From Cristatella mucedo (lineage: Eukaryota; Bryozoa; Phylactolaemata; Cristatellidae), in the NCBI GenBank assembly GCA_009760855.2, contig WPIO01000011.1:293501-357500 (forward strand): a DNA stretch of 64,000 bases, read 5' to 3'. The notes below the pieces were generated by a model. It had not been told where the DNA came from. It saw nothing but the letters and a program-made list of their open reading frames with translations, and did no database searches. Every line of letters starts with the position of its first letter. Position 1 is the first letter of the stretch. Positions 46,679-59,040 of the stretch are shown here, in pieces. A program made the position numbers and the translations under genes.

Positions 46679-46803
46679 GTTCAACTCCTGTCAATCGTGC
46701 TGACTTTGCTGCTCGTGGATCCGGGAGTCTTTTAAAGACCCAGTATAGTAAAGATGCCTGTGGGGCACCTCTTAGGTCTCTAGAAGTGAACGACAACTTG
46801 TAG
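46679..46803 (+). CDS. Ig receptor terminal exon B: alternative tail without tyrosine pair
   Basis: The acceptor tcatctgtttcag is followed by 40 full codons and a TAG at 46,801-46,803, in the phase-1 frame required by the transmembrane exon. The tail reads STPVNRADFAARGSGSLLKT, then QYSKDACGAPLRSLEVNDNL. It is Ser/basic-rich with a single Tyr (QYSK) and no YxxL. It could replace exon A by alternative splicing or alternative polyadenylation. It has its own polyadenylation signal 500 bases on. Confidence 0.65.
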
Positions 46804-47301
46804 TGCCGTGGATTTGCTCATGCCACCACCTTTTTTATTCTTGCAGCATGGAGCTCTGGGTGCATGACTGTTTCCATGTTTCGTGTCACTCGTGTACTTT
46901 ATTAGCGACTCTGATGTAACAGATATGCACACAGCCGCTACCTGTGTCTTGCCAGTAGGCAGATCGGGTATTGAGTTGGCTCTCGTTCTCTTCGTCTGCC
47001 ACCCTTCTAGCCACACTTGCAGACATGTGGAGGCAGCATACGCTGCAAGCTATTTCTGCATAGAGACTATTTATTGTGATAATATTACTTGGTTAGCCTT
47101 GTAGTAAAAACTTTTCACTTGGCATGACGAGAAGTGTTCACCGTTCCATATTTTATAGCGATATGTTCGCTCCCTCCGGTGGCCTAGCTTCAATATGCAC
47201 CTGCCATTCTTCTTTGTATTAAATGGACGGCCACATCAATTTAATTGTAGCTCTAGAAGTCAAGCGCCTGTCTGGCTGGAAGATCATGTTGATCATTCCT
47301 G

Positions 47302-47307
47302 AATAAA
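47302..47307 (+). terminator. Polyadenylation signal AATAAA after exon B
   Basis: AATAAA lies 498 bases past the exon B stop, followed by a T/GT-rich stretch (tttgagctcttggttg). It supports 46,804 to about 47,330 as a 3' UTR. Confidence 0.5.
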
Positions 47308-47439
47308 TTTTGAGCTCTTGGTTGTAAAAGTAACATTGTTCATTAAAACGTTATCTATACAGCGCTTGATTGAATTGCAGAATCAGTAGCTTACATTCGT
47401 GGAAATTCTATTTATCCTAATCGCCATATAGCCACTGCA

Positions 47440-47762
47440 AGTCTTGTGTGGAACGCTGTAATATTGAAGGCTGTGCCCTCAGTTTCTATGCTCCCAAAGC
47501 TTGGAAATAACTACCGACGCACATTGTAAAGTCCCCTGACATGACATTTTAAAAAGAAGCTTAGCACGCATCCGTTTATTACAGTGTTAGGTGAGTCTTT
47601 GAGATTCGTCCTTCGTATGCATATACCTGCTTACAATAAGCCTGCTGCTTGGGTATGTTACCACCAATCGTGTGGTACTGCATTCGATATATCACCTGGA
47701 AAGTGCCTAAAAGTGATTCAGTTCTCTGGGGGTACTATACAAATTTATTATTGTTATTTTAT
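47440..47762 (+). mobile_element. LINE family B-like 3' end, diverged
   Basis: Contains gtttctatgctcccaaagct (ORF end), gattcgtccttcgtatgcat, tggaaagtgcctaaaagtga, ttcagttctctgggggtact and an ATTATTGTTATTTTATT tail. It lies just past the probable 3' end of the Ig gene. Confidence 0.75.
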
Positions 47763-47764
47763 TC

Positions 47765-48025
47765 ATTCTCGCTCCTATTCCGTGACTTGGCTTGATGTTG
47801 GCCAACAAGCTTGGTGTATCTACAGTATGCCTTTGCTATTGAGCAGAAAAAGGACTAGTGTAAAAAAGTTCTAGTACGTCCTTGAAAAATGTCCCGGATG
47901 GCCTAAAAAAGAATCAAAGAGAAACCTCACTTATTATAAGCTATTTTCGTAAGTGCTCTCTTTGTATGAGCATTTCAGTACAGCGGCTCAAAATGCGACA
48001 GCTTTTCTGCTTAATCCCATGGCCG
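47765..48025. other. No gene seen
   Basis: AT-rich spacer between LINE pieces. Confidence 0.4.
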
Positions 48026-48029
48026 ACTG

Positions 48030-49115
48030 TCTGAGTTTCAGGGCAGTACGAACTGTAATCACCTGATTGCACAGACCGGTAGACCAGCAAGCAGTAAGTT
48101 ACAGAAGTAAAGATGAGGTTTCACAAATGCATGGACCCATTTAGATGTGGTATCCTGGGCTAAACCTGACCGAATTTTAGCAAATGTGTCGCCTAAAGTA
48201 TGCAGACTTGACTGTGGAGCCGATGTGGTCGCCTAAGAAAAGGTCAATTTGGAATAGGGCACCTGGATTACTTGCAGATTCAACAGAAGATTTGCAGGCG
48301 GAGCCGATTTTTAGCGATAGGTTTTGCAATTTATGAATCAAAATTTGTTTCCACATAACTAGTAAAATTGTTTTGCCTTCATTCAAATTAAGGCAGTCTG
48401 CTGACATTCATGTGGCGATTTCATCAATAGATGCAGCTAGGATTTGTAGAGAATTTGATGGGCTCGAGGGATAGGAGAAATCACAGCTGAGGTACAACCG
48501 GTTGTTGTTTTCTGCATAAAAGTAAGAGCCTAGAGTTCGCATGGCGATCACATCGGTAAGATGGAGAATCACAACTATGGAAACAGGCCAACCGAGCACA
48601 GATCCCTGAGGTACCCCCTACTTAAATGGTTCCTCAGATGATCTTTCTTTGTTCGTATCAATACTCTGGAGTCTCACATTAAGATAGGACCTGAGCCATT
48701 AAAGTGCAGTGACAGTGTTATCCAGGCGTAATTCAAAACGCTTAACAAGGACTTAGTGTGATCAGTAGTATCAAATGCTGCCGAAAGATTAAGCAGGAAA
48801 TGCCGATTGACTTTACAAAAGTTTGTATTCACGATAAGGTACGATAAGATATGATACGCCCTAAGCAATGCTAAATCTTTGGAGTTTTTAGCTCTCATTC
48901 CGGACAGGAACTTACTTGCTATGCTCGAGATTACCAGATATTAGTTCACTTTGTGTGCCTTTATTCGTGCAAGTGTTATTGACGTGAATGCTAACAGAGA
49001 GACTGGGTGGAAGCTTCTTATATCTTATTGATCTAGCGTGGCTTTCTTAATTAGTGTCCTGAATACAACCTTTTTGAAAGGTGCTAGGACTTGACCTGAG
49101 GCTGAGGACATTTGT
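48030..49115 (-). mobile_element. LINE family B internal fragment (RT region)
   Basis: Minus-strand RT remnants: AAFDTTDHTKSLLSVLNYAW, a core with a YFYAENNNRLYLS region where the catalytic YADD is lost (AEN), and LNLNEGKTILLVMW. The thumb region continues to about 48,040. No intact ORF. Confidence 0.75.
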
Positions 49116-49329
49116 ACAGGTAGCTTCGGCGGCATATAAAACAGTGTCCAAGTCTTCCATAGGTTATGTTCATGCAGTTTATCCCAGCAGGCAATTCAAC
49201 ACAGTTGGATTTGATAAGGAGCTGGTTGTTCTACACAATTGCCCTAGATTTCATGGCAGACTCTGTTTAAATAACTGACACCAACAGGTCAACTTAATTG
49301 ACTAGTTTTCGGACGTCGAAACAATGACC

Positions 49330-49415
49330 AACTAGTAAAGCGCCTAGAGAGATATTGAGTTCTCTGAGGCGCTTTATCAAGTGAATTATTATTATTGTTA
49401 TTATTAGTAATCACT
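49330..49415 (+). repeat. LINE family B terminal hairpin and tail
   Basis: Only the last 80 bases: aaagcgcctagagagatatt, gagttctctgaggcgcttta, then ATTATTATTGTTATTATT. Confidence 0.85.
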
Positions 49416-49419
49416 GTCG

Positions 49420-50300
49420 TTTATATGTGAACGACAATGCTGATTTTACGAGTGCTGCCGGTCAGTTTTGGATCTTGGTCAGCCCGGGTTTGCCACTGCT
49501 CTTCGTCTTTGGCGAGTAGTAGATCGTAGTAAGTATTATAAAACCACCGGCTTGCCGAATGGCTAATAAAGCTACCAGAACTAGGGTAATTTATTATTTC
49601 TGATGATATAGCAACTACACTTCAATATATAGAAAAATCAAGAGCAAAACCTTATTACGAAATTTGTATGCATCGAGTCCGGCTGTTTCTCAGTCTGTCT
49701 CGGCGCCGCCTATTTGCTGCTCGTTGAACACTTTTCCACTTGAGCTAAGACATTACGTACTTAATTTTGCAACAATTGATGCGTAAAGCTTGCTGCTTAT
49801 TTATTTATTCGACAACAATCGACGGATTTTATTAAAGAGGACAAAAACCAGTTTCGAGTAAAGAAGTCAGACCTACGGTATGCCTAGAGCATTTATTAGC
49901 ACTATAACTTATTTGCTATACAGTTGTTTGCACTGCCTGACCTCAATGCTGATTTGTGTGGAGCCAGTTTTCTCATCAAGGCTCACATTAATAACGAAAG
50001 GGCTAAAACCATGACATCTTTCTTGAAAGCAAATAATGCTTTTTCAAAGTAGTGGTTGTAGCAGCACATTGCTATTAGTAAATCACTACTGAATCTACCA
50101 CACTTCCAGGGGACAAACAAGGTAAATGGGCTTGTCTTTAACGGATGTGTCAATCGTTAGTGGCTCTAATTTTCCATTCACGCACCCTTTTGTATTGAGT
50201 GCCTAGTTTTCATATCCGCGTAGGAAAAAGAATCAGCTTCGTTAATTTTTTTGGAAAAATGGCAGTCACGTCTGTGCCCATTTGGATTGAGTCGCTACTC
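49420..50300. other. No gene seen
   Basis: Unique AT-rich sequence without supported features. Confidence 0.5.
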
Positions 50301-50304
50301 GTAG

Positions 50305-50388
50305 TAATGTAATAATAATGCACTTCATAGAGCACTTTTAGAGAACTCTATCTCATTCTAGGCGCTTTACATTTGCTGATACATAGTA
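50305..50388 (-). repeat. LINE family B terminal hairpin and tail
   Basis: taataataatgcacttcata, gagaactctatctcattcta, ggcgctttacatttgctg: a short minus-strand tail. Confidence 0.82.
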
Positions 50389-50389
50389 A

Positions 50390-51540
50390 CAGGAACATGC
50401 TAGATGACTGTTTTGTGACCAGTGTTCACACCTGGTTTGGGCGCTTTTGACGACCTATGAGACTAAATGTGGCTACACCTTTCACTCTATTTTTGGCAGG
50501 TAGAAATCATTTAGAAAAACTAAGTCAATGAAAAGTGACACGAATCCCTAAATCGTTAGTACGAAGATAATATAGGAATCACGTAATAAACTTTAGGCTA
50601 CATAGGGACTGAAGCTATAAAGCCAGGTACAATGTGTTCGGAAGTAAAGTAACAGGAATTATTTGATATAGTCTTTACAAACCGAAGACTTTTTAATGTC
50701 CGTCTGTATGCTTGCCCGTGTCGCGAGGGCTTCATAAGCATCAAATACTGCTGAAGTCGACCTGTAGCTCCTGAAGGTACTGGAGCGAAGATTTCCAGAC
50801 CTTTATGTGTTGTACGACCCTCTCCAGACAGATCGTAGCGTTCCTAACATGACTACGAACATTTGGCAAAATTTAAACTCTTGAATAAGGGATCAAACTC
50901 TCAGCTGCATTAAAATTGTACTAATGTGCAACCTGTAACGGTCAGTGACCACTCAATGATAGCACGAAGCCAATATTTTGTTTAGTACGTAGCTGGTAAC
51001 TTGGACAAGGTGCAAGCTCCGTTCTCAAAGACAAATGCTAGATAAGTTACACAAATATTCACTAGGATCGCATGAGCAATGAAGCTGAGTTGCTTCTATA
51101 GGTCAAGGCGAGAGGACGTCTGACTTTTCTAGTGGATTTCAAGCGATCTTCCAATGTCGCTAATTGTGCCAGCAGTGACGAGTGGCGAATATCCCCGACA
51201 CAAATTAAGCTTCCGCGTGGGTTGAATCGTAAACGATTTCTCTAAGTTGCACAACTACAAGCAAATCAAAACAGTTTAGCTTACAGGGAGCCGAGAATTG
51301 AAAGAAAACCAAGACATTGGCACTTGCTGTGAAGAAATTCGGAAACAATTCTGGAAAGACGCGATTGGGCCATTCGAATACTGGCGGTGTCAATATAGGG
51401 ACCAAGGATAGTGAGACAGCATTCGATGGTATGCCTCATTTGGCCGCTAGAACGCCGTGAGTGACGCCTTTACAAGTCCATAATAGGTTCCTTACAGAGA
51501 ACGATACTTTCAAGGCCTCCCTAAAATGTAAATTGAGTGA
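50390..51540. other. No gene recognised
   Basis: Unique sequence. The 66-codon minus frame at 51,405-51,205 is not convincing. Confidence 0.45.
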
Positions 51541-51544
51541 ACAC

Positions 51545-52140
51545 AACTAGACCACTGCAGCTGACTATGAGAATGGCTGCAAGGCTGGTCTTCAAGTCCC
51601 AGCGGTTTGAGCACGTGTCACCTCTGCTGAAAGAGCTAGGATGGTTTCCGGTTGAGCAACGGATACAGAAAAAGTTCTTACGCTGACCCACAAGGCCCGC
51701 AACGGCTTGGCTCCTTAGTACCCAGCTGAACTGCTGCACCAGTGTCAGCCTGTTCGCGCCCTCTGGTCCTGTGTGGACAAGAAATTAGCTGCTCCATTCC
51801 TTCGCTTAAAGACCGTTGGCGACAAAAGCTTTAGCTATGAAGGTCCTAGACTGTGGAACTCGCTTCCACAATTCTTACGAAATCACAACCACTCTACTAC
51901 TGCCGACTATGGCTCATCCTCTTCAGCGGTCCTGAGCTGCTACTTCCATACTATTCACTACCTCAACTGCTCTCCTGACTCGGCTATGCTTCCAACTTTC
52001 TCTTTGCTGAGTGAGACGAAATCTGTTGGCTACCGAATGCGTACCAAAACCACTTAGGCTGTAAGTGTGCTATACAAAAATCTCCTGCGTAACCCCCACA
52101 TGGTTTTTATGACTTCGTGGAGTAACAGACGGAGATACAT
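51545..52140 (+). mobile_element. LINE family A 3' end
   Basis: Plus strand: agaccactgcagctgactat, gagaatggctgcaaggctgg, then the C-terminal region (DKKLAAPFLRLKTVGDKSFS, GPRLWNSLPQFLRNHNHS) to the tail gacggagatacatac. Here the glutamine codon CAG replaced by a stop in the 44-kb copy is kept. Frameshifted near 51,660. Confidence 0.88.
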
Positions 52141-52144
52141 ACTC

Positions 52145-52560
52145 TAGGGGTCGTCTCCAGCTTAGCGCCCGGAAGGTTGACGAGCACGTATGAGGTGCAG
52201 CCAGTACCGATAACAAAAGGAGTCACTGACCTCTCTACAAGATGTAATCGATCAAATTCGCAAGGCTCTTCACGAGCAGTACACGTCCGCGAGCCGGAGA
52301 CGGACGGCACGTCCACTCGCGACTCCGGGAGCTGATCAAGAGAGTGGCGGGAAAAGATCGCATCACTGGGTGGCCATTCAGTCAAGCTCTCCACCCAATC
52401 AGCGGTAGGCTCCCGGCTGCAGAGACGTTATGCACTCCTGCCCTGTCAGGCTAGGGCGGGGCAACATGGTGGCAATGCTACGCCCACAATACGACGCCCA
52501 AGCCCGGAGCCAGCCTCAGATGCACGGCTGCCAAGGAATCTCTGATTGCAACTGTACTCT
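52145..52560 (-). pseudogene. GC-rich retroelement-like fragment
   Basis: A minus frame from about 52,394 to 52,107 is open for 95 codons in sequence near 57% GC. It reads SLTEWPPSDAIFSRHSLDQL and then TPFVIGTGCTSYVLVNLPGA, the latter resembling a retroelement protease (LIDTGCTxSVLxxxLxGA, with Asp replaced). Base composition is unlike the surroundings. It may derive from another Gypsy-type element; the assignment is tentative. Confidence 0.35.
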
Positions 52561-52564
52561 CTCA

Positions 52565-53545
52565 AAGCTTTAGCTTCATTCTCAGGTTGTGGCTTTTAAA
52601 AGGTTCTTTTTTGGGTTGGCAATCTTAAAATCTTACAGAGTTTCTAGCTTTAACTCACACTTCTACGGCTACTTAAATGACTTTTTTCAAGCATCTCACC
52701 AACAATAATCTTTTTTAGCTGCATTGTCAAGTTAATAATTTTGACTAAATGAGGCTTAAAGTTTACAAGGTGATTTTATAGTATTAACTCAGCTTGAATG
52801 TTGTGAAATTATAATGTAACAAAAACTTTCTTACTACTTAAAATATATATATATGCTGTATGCATTCTGCCAGCTGTCAAGCTGATGTATAATCTATTTA
52901 GGCAACATATATTTAGATTATTTCAAACAGCATGCGGTTCAGGCCTGCTTTAAATATATTTATAAATATAAATAAATAAATATATACGTATGAACGTATA
53001 GCAAGCGTGTGAAAAGAAATGAAAATAAATAATTGTTAGGGATGGAATTTTACTATTTTTATGAAACGCCAAATTCCACAATTTCTGTAAGTTTGATCAA
53101 ATACAAGTGGCAAATTAAAGAAAGAAGCAAAATAGTTCATCTGGAAAATTAATTCTGAATACTTTTTTAACACAAGAATAGCTCACACTTGCGGAGAAAT
53201 ACAATAAATTAGCCTATTATCGGTAGCTCCCTGTCACACTGAGGCTAATAGTATCCATGGTATCGTATTCATATGGTATAGTATCCTCAGTGTCCATGTT
53301 GACCTCTAGATCTGTTTGGAGTGTTGACCCAGGTATATCTCGCACAATGCAAAACTAAGTTAAGTACTACCTTATTTCAAGATGCAAGAGTGTAGATGAC
53401 AACTTACTCCAGCAATCTAAAGATCCCGGAGAGTGAGGCACTGTTTGGTTCTAAGGCTCTATTTGTATACTCTCCATGTGGCCGATGTGATAACTAAATC
53501 AATCTCTACTTTCATTTCTTTATAGATGTCACCAAATTGTACTTA
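52565..53545. other. No gene seen; AT-rich
   Basis: Very AT-rich, with short ATATAT and AATAAATA patches near 52,845 and 52,970. Confidence 0.5.
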
Positions 53546-53549
53546 TCCG

Positions 53550-54348
53550 TTTTCGAAAGCTGCCTCAATTTTAAAAGTTTCATTCAGAAGATTGCTGCTA
53601 CAGCTAGCCATCATATGCGATCCCTATCCGAGAGAAGGAGCTGTCTCCCACAGTTACTTGTGAACAATTAAACTAGCTCCTTAGTTCTGTCTCGGCTTGA
53701 TCATTGTAATTCCCTTTTGGCTGGGCTACTAAAGAAAGTTTTTAGGCCACTGCAGCTGACTATGAGTATGGCTGCAAGGCTAGTCTTCAAATCCCAGAGG
53801 TTTAAGCACGTGTCTCCTTTGCTAAAATAGCTTTGATAGATGCCGGTTGAGCAACGGATACAGAGCAAAGTTCTTACATTGAACCACAAGCCCCCAATGG
53901 CATGGCTCCTTTGTACCTAGCTGAACTGCTCTGCTGTACCAGTTTCAGCCTGTTTGCGCCCTCAGGTCCTATGTAGACAATAACTTAGCTGTTCTATTCC
54001 TCCGCTTAAAGACCGTTGGCGACAGAAGCTTTAGCTCTGAAGGCCCTAGACTGTGGAAATCGCTTCCACAATTCTTATGCAACGACAATTACTCCACTAC
54101 TCCCGACCATGGCTCATGCTCTTCAGCGGTCCTGAACTGCTACTTCTATGCTACTCACTACCTCAACCGCTCTCCTGACTCTGCTATGCTTCCAACTTTC
54201 TCTTTGTTGATTGAGACGAAGTCTGTTGGCTACCGAATGCGTACCAAAAGCCGCTTAGGCTGTAAGTGCGCTATACAAAACCCTCCTGCATATCACCCAC
54301 ATGGTCTTTATGACTTTGTGGAGTTGCACATGGAGATACATTACATCC
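53550..54348 (+). mobile_element. LINE family A 3' end, diverged
   Basis: Starts at the [19 protein letters not shown]-type region (53,555), continues through [15 protein letters not shown] and GPRLWKSLPQFLCND and ends with ggagatacattacatc at 54,331-54,346. Several stops (for example TAA near 53,670). Confidence 0.85.
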
Positions 54349-54349
54349 T

Positions 54350-54558
54350 TAAACAGTTCTCAAAATTTCTTCTCATCCAGCTCACTTAAATCTCCTACTG
54401 TATACATTCACGATAGTCGTATTTGCATGGATGTTTATATCTTCAAGCATATCGATGATAAGACAAACCTGATTGGGATGATCAAATGATGGAACATAGA
54501 TTGTCACCCTAGAGTTGGATGAACTTAAGCTGGTTTAGCATATTATTGTAATGTAGGC

Positions 54559-54594
<36 letters not shown>

Positions 54595-55255
54595 ATCGTC
54601 TCATAGCATAATTTGCTGGCATTATTTCAGTGGCGGTGGCACGTAAATATGATTTAATATTCCTGAGCGACTTGTAATTATGAGCGTACCTACCCTCCAC
54701 AGTCATTTTAGTCCATTTCAGCAATGTAGCATCGTTAAAATCACGGCACACTTGGATACGATTACTGCAACTAATTATTTTTTGTTACGGCACATTCAAT
54801 CTAGCTTAGTGGATTGAATTTATTCAGGATTCCTAACCTTTATCCTAAATCATTTGCAACAGGGAGCAAACTAATCACTGCATTAGTATATCTTAAATCG
54901 TGAAGCTCTTATGTTCTCCTACTTCCTACGGCCTTCGCGGGCTTTCCCACTAAGAATTGAATCGATTTCAAGATTTTCAGTATGGCTTACCGTAAACAAC
55001 ACTTCCGTGAAACAGCCTGACCTAGCGGCTTTCCGCTCCACCAATAAGCTCTCATGATATACAATCATCACTCTCCAGCTATCTTTCGCCAAGTCACACT
55101 CGTTGAAACTCATTGGTGATCTCAAGGACTCGGCTCCTTCAGAACAAAAGTGTATAGCTCGCTTCCGAATTTGGTCACTACCCACATTACACTTGCATGT
55201 TTTTAGTTGCCTTCTGGAGATATCCTTCCATAATAATGACGGCAATACTGATATT
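54350..55255. other. No recognised gene; (AT)n repeat
   Basis: An AT repeat lies at 54,562-54,589. A 114-codon minus frame (55,263-54,919) is open and moderately coding-like (KDSWRVMIVYHESLLVERKA) but lacks recognised domains or clear splice sites. Confidence 0.35.
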
Positions 55256-55259
55256 AACT

Positions 55260-56605
55260 GCATAGAACTCTAAAGTAACTCAATCTTTGTCTAGGCACTT
55301 TATTTACTCTTCACTGGAAGCGTGTAAGCTAGGATCATGATAAAACTAAATGATTTAGCATGCATTAGCAATTTAAATAATTCACAAGGGCCAATCCAAT
55401 GCTGGAACAACTTAGCATTTTAGCTTTTTTAATTTTGTCAAGTCGAGAACGTGATTACACTTGGTTAAAAGTGAATTGCCGGCTTTTAGGGCATTACAAC
55501 TTAATGGTTGGTCTCCAAAATTCTTTTGAATGGTTTAAGGCACAAGTAGACTACTCTGAGTCAGAAGAGCAAGTAGTACGATGCCTTGGCCGGCTTAACT
55601 CTGATAGCTATGTCAAATTGAGGAAATAAATAAAGAAACCATTAGGTGACACAATCTCGAATTTGATGAACTGCTTGGTTGGGCCTACCTCAGAACAGTG
55701 AGAAGTGATGCGATGTGGGCATCGTGATGCTGACGGAGAAAAGCCTACCTACAGAATTTTACGCCAGCTGTTAGTGCCTGATTGCATAGGCTACAGGACC
55801 TACTGGCACTCCTTTACAGAAGTATAGATGGTGGGATTTTCTCACTAAGCTGGTCCAAATTTTGGAATTGTGATGCAGCTGAAAGTAAGCCGACTTTTCT
55901 GTGGATCCAATATTATAGTTTATTGCAAGATCACTTTAAAAAAGTTAGATTTAGCACATAAACCGCATGAGATATGCTAAAAGCCAATTTTTAGTGCATG
56001 GTTTCATCTATTCTGAGTCAAATTTATTTTCTCATAACCATTAAGTTGGTTTTATCGTCGTTAAATTAAGTTTAATGTATAATTTAAAGTTAATTTAAAA
56101 TTTATTAAAGAAACATTGTGGTATCTTCCTGTTTTTGTATTGTCCAAGCCTGGATTTTAGCGATATATGCAGCAAGGGAGTTAACAATGTTTGACCTTGA
56201 AAGATTGATGAGATCAAAGCACAGGTACGCTAACATGTCGTTTGCATAGCAATGCAAGTCTTGATTGTTCTTGACAATAAAATCGGCAAGAAATAGAGTA
56301 GAAATTGATTGAAATAAATAAGAAGACCAAGCACAGAGTATTCTTAAACCCACAAGTTTACAGGCTCTCGTGATGATTGTTGCTCGATGAAAATGACGGT
56401 CTGGATTGTCCAAATTAGACGGAACCTAAAGCACTTCAATACAGTGATAGAGATGCCAAGGCGAGAGGGGCAGTGTTCAGGAAATATTTGGTAGTCGGTA
56501 CCATCAAACGCTTCCGAAATATGAAGAAAAGCAAGTAGAACGACTCTGCCCAAGTTGGTGCGCCTGAGAAGGTCGTATACACCAGAAGCAAGGCCGAGTT
56601 AGTGC
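55260..56605 (-). mobile_element. LINE family B relic
   Basis: From the tail side (55,260, reverse complement of caatctttgtctaggcactt) through a UTR and C-terminus to RT remnants at 56,105-56,553 (YANDMLAYLCFDL, a decayed YADD box; HISEAFDGTDYQ, a decayed SAAFDTIDH). Joined end to end with a family A relic in the same orientation. Confidence 0.72.
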
Positions 56606-56614
56606 CCGGAATCG

Positions 56615-57935
56615 GTATGTGGGTGTTATGCCGAGAGTTTTGCATGCACACTAGCAGCCTAAGCACCTTTCGGAACGCAGTCGGCAGCCAACAGACTTCA
56701 TATCGCGCAATACGAAGAAACTGAGAAGCAGAGTCAAGAGAACAGTTGAGGTAGTGAATAGCATAGAAGTAGTAGTTCAGGATGGCTGGAAATAATGTAG
56801 CAAAGTGAGCAGCAGAACAGTATTTGTCATTGCGTAAGAATTATGGAAATGTTTTACACAATATACAGCCTACGTATCAAAAGCTCCTGTCGCTAACCGC
56901 TTTAAGTAAGTGGAGGAAATGAACAGCTAATGTATTGTACATACAGATCCTGAGGGCACGAGGTGGCTGACACTGGTGCAGCCGTTCAGATAACTATGAA
57001 GGTGACAAGCCGTAGCGGGCCTTGTGGGTTAGTGTAAGAAATTTGCTTTGTATCCATTGATCAATCGGCAGCCATAAGTGGTCTTTTAACAAAAAAGACA
57101 CTCAGTCAAAGTTCTGGGATTCGTGAATAAGCCTTGCAGCCGTAGCCATTGCCAGCTGAGATGGCCTAATTGGTGGCCCAGCCAGAAGGAAATTACAATA
57201 ATCTAGCCGAGACAGAGCCAGGGAGCTAGCTAAATTCTGTGCAAGCCACTGCGGAAAACAGCTTAAAATCACTGATTGGGGTCGGACGCGATGGTAAGCT
57301 GTGGAAGCAGTCTGCTTAACAAAGTTTTCAAAATATAGGCAGCTGTCAAAAGACAACACTGACCTCCCGAGCACAATGTGATGGTCGCACAACAGCATCC
57401 TATGTTAAAAGAGCGAGGCCACACGTTTTGGGGACCTATAAGCAGCAGTTTTGTATTCATATCGTTTAGTATACGGAAATATTCGGACCTCCCGGATCTA
57501 ATGTCAGCAAGGCAAGCATCGAGTTAATCAGTCAACGCCGCATATTATGACGGTTATAATAAAAAATGCAGTGCGTATCATCAGCATAAAAGCGATTACA
57601 AAAAAATGAATCGCCTTTGCCAGAGGTTAAGTGTAAATGGAAAACAGCAAAGGAACGAGGATGGACCCTTGAGAGACGCTACAGGTGAATGGTCTTGGGA
57701 ATGAGACCTGACTACAAAGCGAAGCTGATTGAACATAATCAGAAAAGTACGATTTGCACAATACCAGTGCCTCGTCTATCCGAACAATCGCTGTTCTAAA
57801 TCGTTCAAGTGGGATACCGTGACAAGTGTTGCTAAAGGCAGCTGATAGATCTAGATGAGCTAGGGCTCGTGACATTGTTGTTATTGCTACTGCATGGTGG
57901 TGCAGTTTCAGTGAAACGCTGCCGCTGGAACCCAG
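56615..57935 (-). mobile_element. LINE family A relic
   Basis: Parallel to the 44-kb copy: 57,941-57,627 includes LDLSAAFSNTCH and SVSQGSILVPLLFSIYT. Then come FDSCLYFENFVKQTASTAYH and [15 protein letters not shown] (57,398-57,102), and the C-terminus to 56,618. Tail lost; many stops. Confidence 0.85.
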
Positions 57936-57939
57936 AATC

Positions 57940-58885
57940 AAGATTATCTGAATTTCTTTTCTTTAAATATGGGCTACCAGCTTTCTAGGGAAAAATGTTC
58001 AAGAACCTTTCACAAACAACGAAGAAAAGCCTACTTGTAGGCCATGGTTGAATTTATATGTAAAAGCTTAAATGAGATACAAAGATCCTTGTAAAGTATA
58101 GCTCTAACCATGGCCTAACCACTGCTTTTCGAAACGTGCAGTGACAATGCCTGAGACTATCGCAGAATAAGATTTATGCATCGCACAGGTAAGACAGTGT
58201 GAATAGGGTCTTGAGTGCTAATAGTCTTTTTTGAATAGCTTATGAATTTTGGAATGTGTCCACTGACATGCTTGAATGTAGACATTGAAGTGCAGTAAGT
58301 AATTTAGAAAAATGAGTTACGTGGGGATGCTACTAATGAAGAGGAGTATAATGAGGATCCAATAGCCTTAGGGATGAACTCTCTGGCATTGGCCATTTTT
58401 CTGATAAAGAAGCTCGGGAAGTGCTCTGTCGGATCTCCCCTCAAGGACCATTTAATAAGAAGCTAATCTGGGAGAAATTTTTGAGATGGTTGATAGACGA
58501 CACTGTCGTTGTTTCATTTTAAGATCTTCAATCTCCAATTTTCTAATTGAAGATAGACTCATATTTGTCAGTACATATTGGTTCGATCTACAGTAGTCTT
58601 CATATGCCTGCCGATGGACAGTAAATGCTGATCCGTTGCATGATTTCTCAAGCTGAGGCTCAGTATACCTAGCTTGTGTAATGTGTGAGCTTAACCCAAG
58701 GCCATCTAGAAAAGATGTTGAGGTTATTAGCATTTCACTTAGCTGGAGGCAGGCAAATATAATATAAGAAATGCTTTCAAGCGATAGGGAGTGGTGCATG
58801 AAAAAAATTAGGTGAAGTAATCTACACATTGTTACTAGAGTGATTGCATCTATGACTTATCAAGCTTATCGCTGGTGTCGCCTCG
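57940..58885. other. No recognised gene
   Basis: The 125-codon minus frame (58,829-58,452) has no recognised domain. The region could include the 3' UTR of the minus-strand exon at 59,041 only up to about 58,870. Confidence 0.35.
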
Positions 58886-58889
58886 GAAG

Positions 58890-58900
58890 TTTATTTTATT
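58890..58900 (-). terminator. Possible polyadenylation signal, minus strand
   Basis: The plus strand has TTTATTTTATT, giving AATAAA on the minus strand (58,895-58,890), about 145 bases past the TGA of the exon at 59,041. Confidence 0.35.
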
Positions 58901-59040
58901 GTCAGACTTATATCTAATTAGTAAGCTGCAGGTACGAGTAAAAGAGACCAGTAGATATGTTTTATAGGCTACACTCACTGAGATATGTTCGAAGTGCAAT
59001 GAATACTTAAGTTTACCAAGACTTGAAATGGGAAGTATAA

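Noticed and set aside
54919-55263. 114-codon minus-strand frame
   Set aside because: Moderately coding-like but no homology recognised and no splice or promoter signal; kept only as a note.
58452-58829. 125-codon minus-strand frame
   Set aside because: AT-rich and hydrophobic at the start, no recognised family; chance ORF is more likely.
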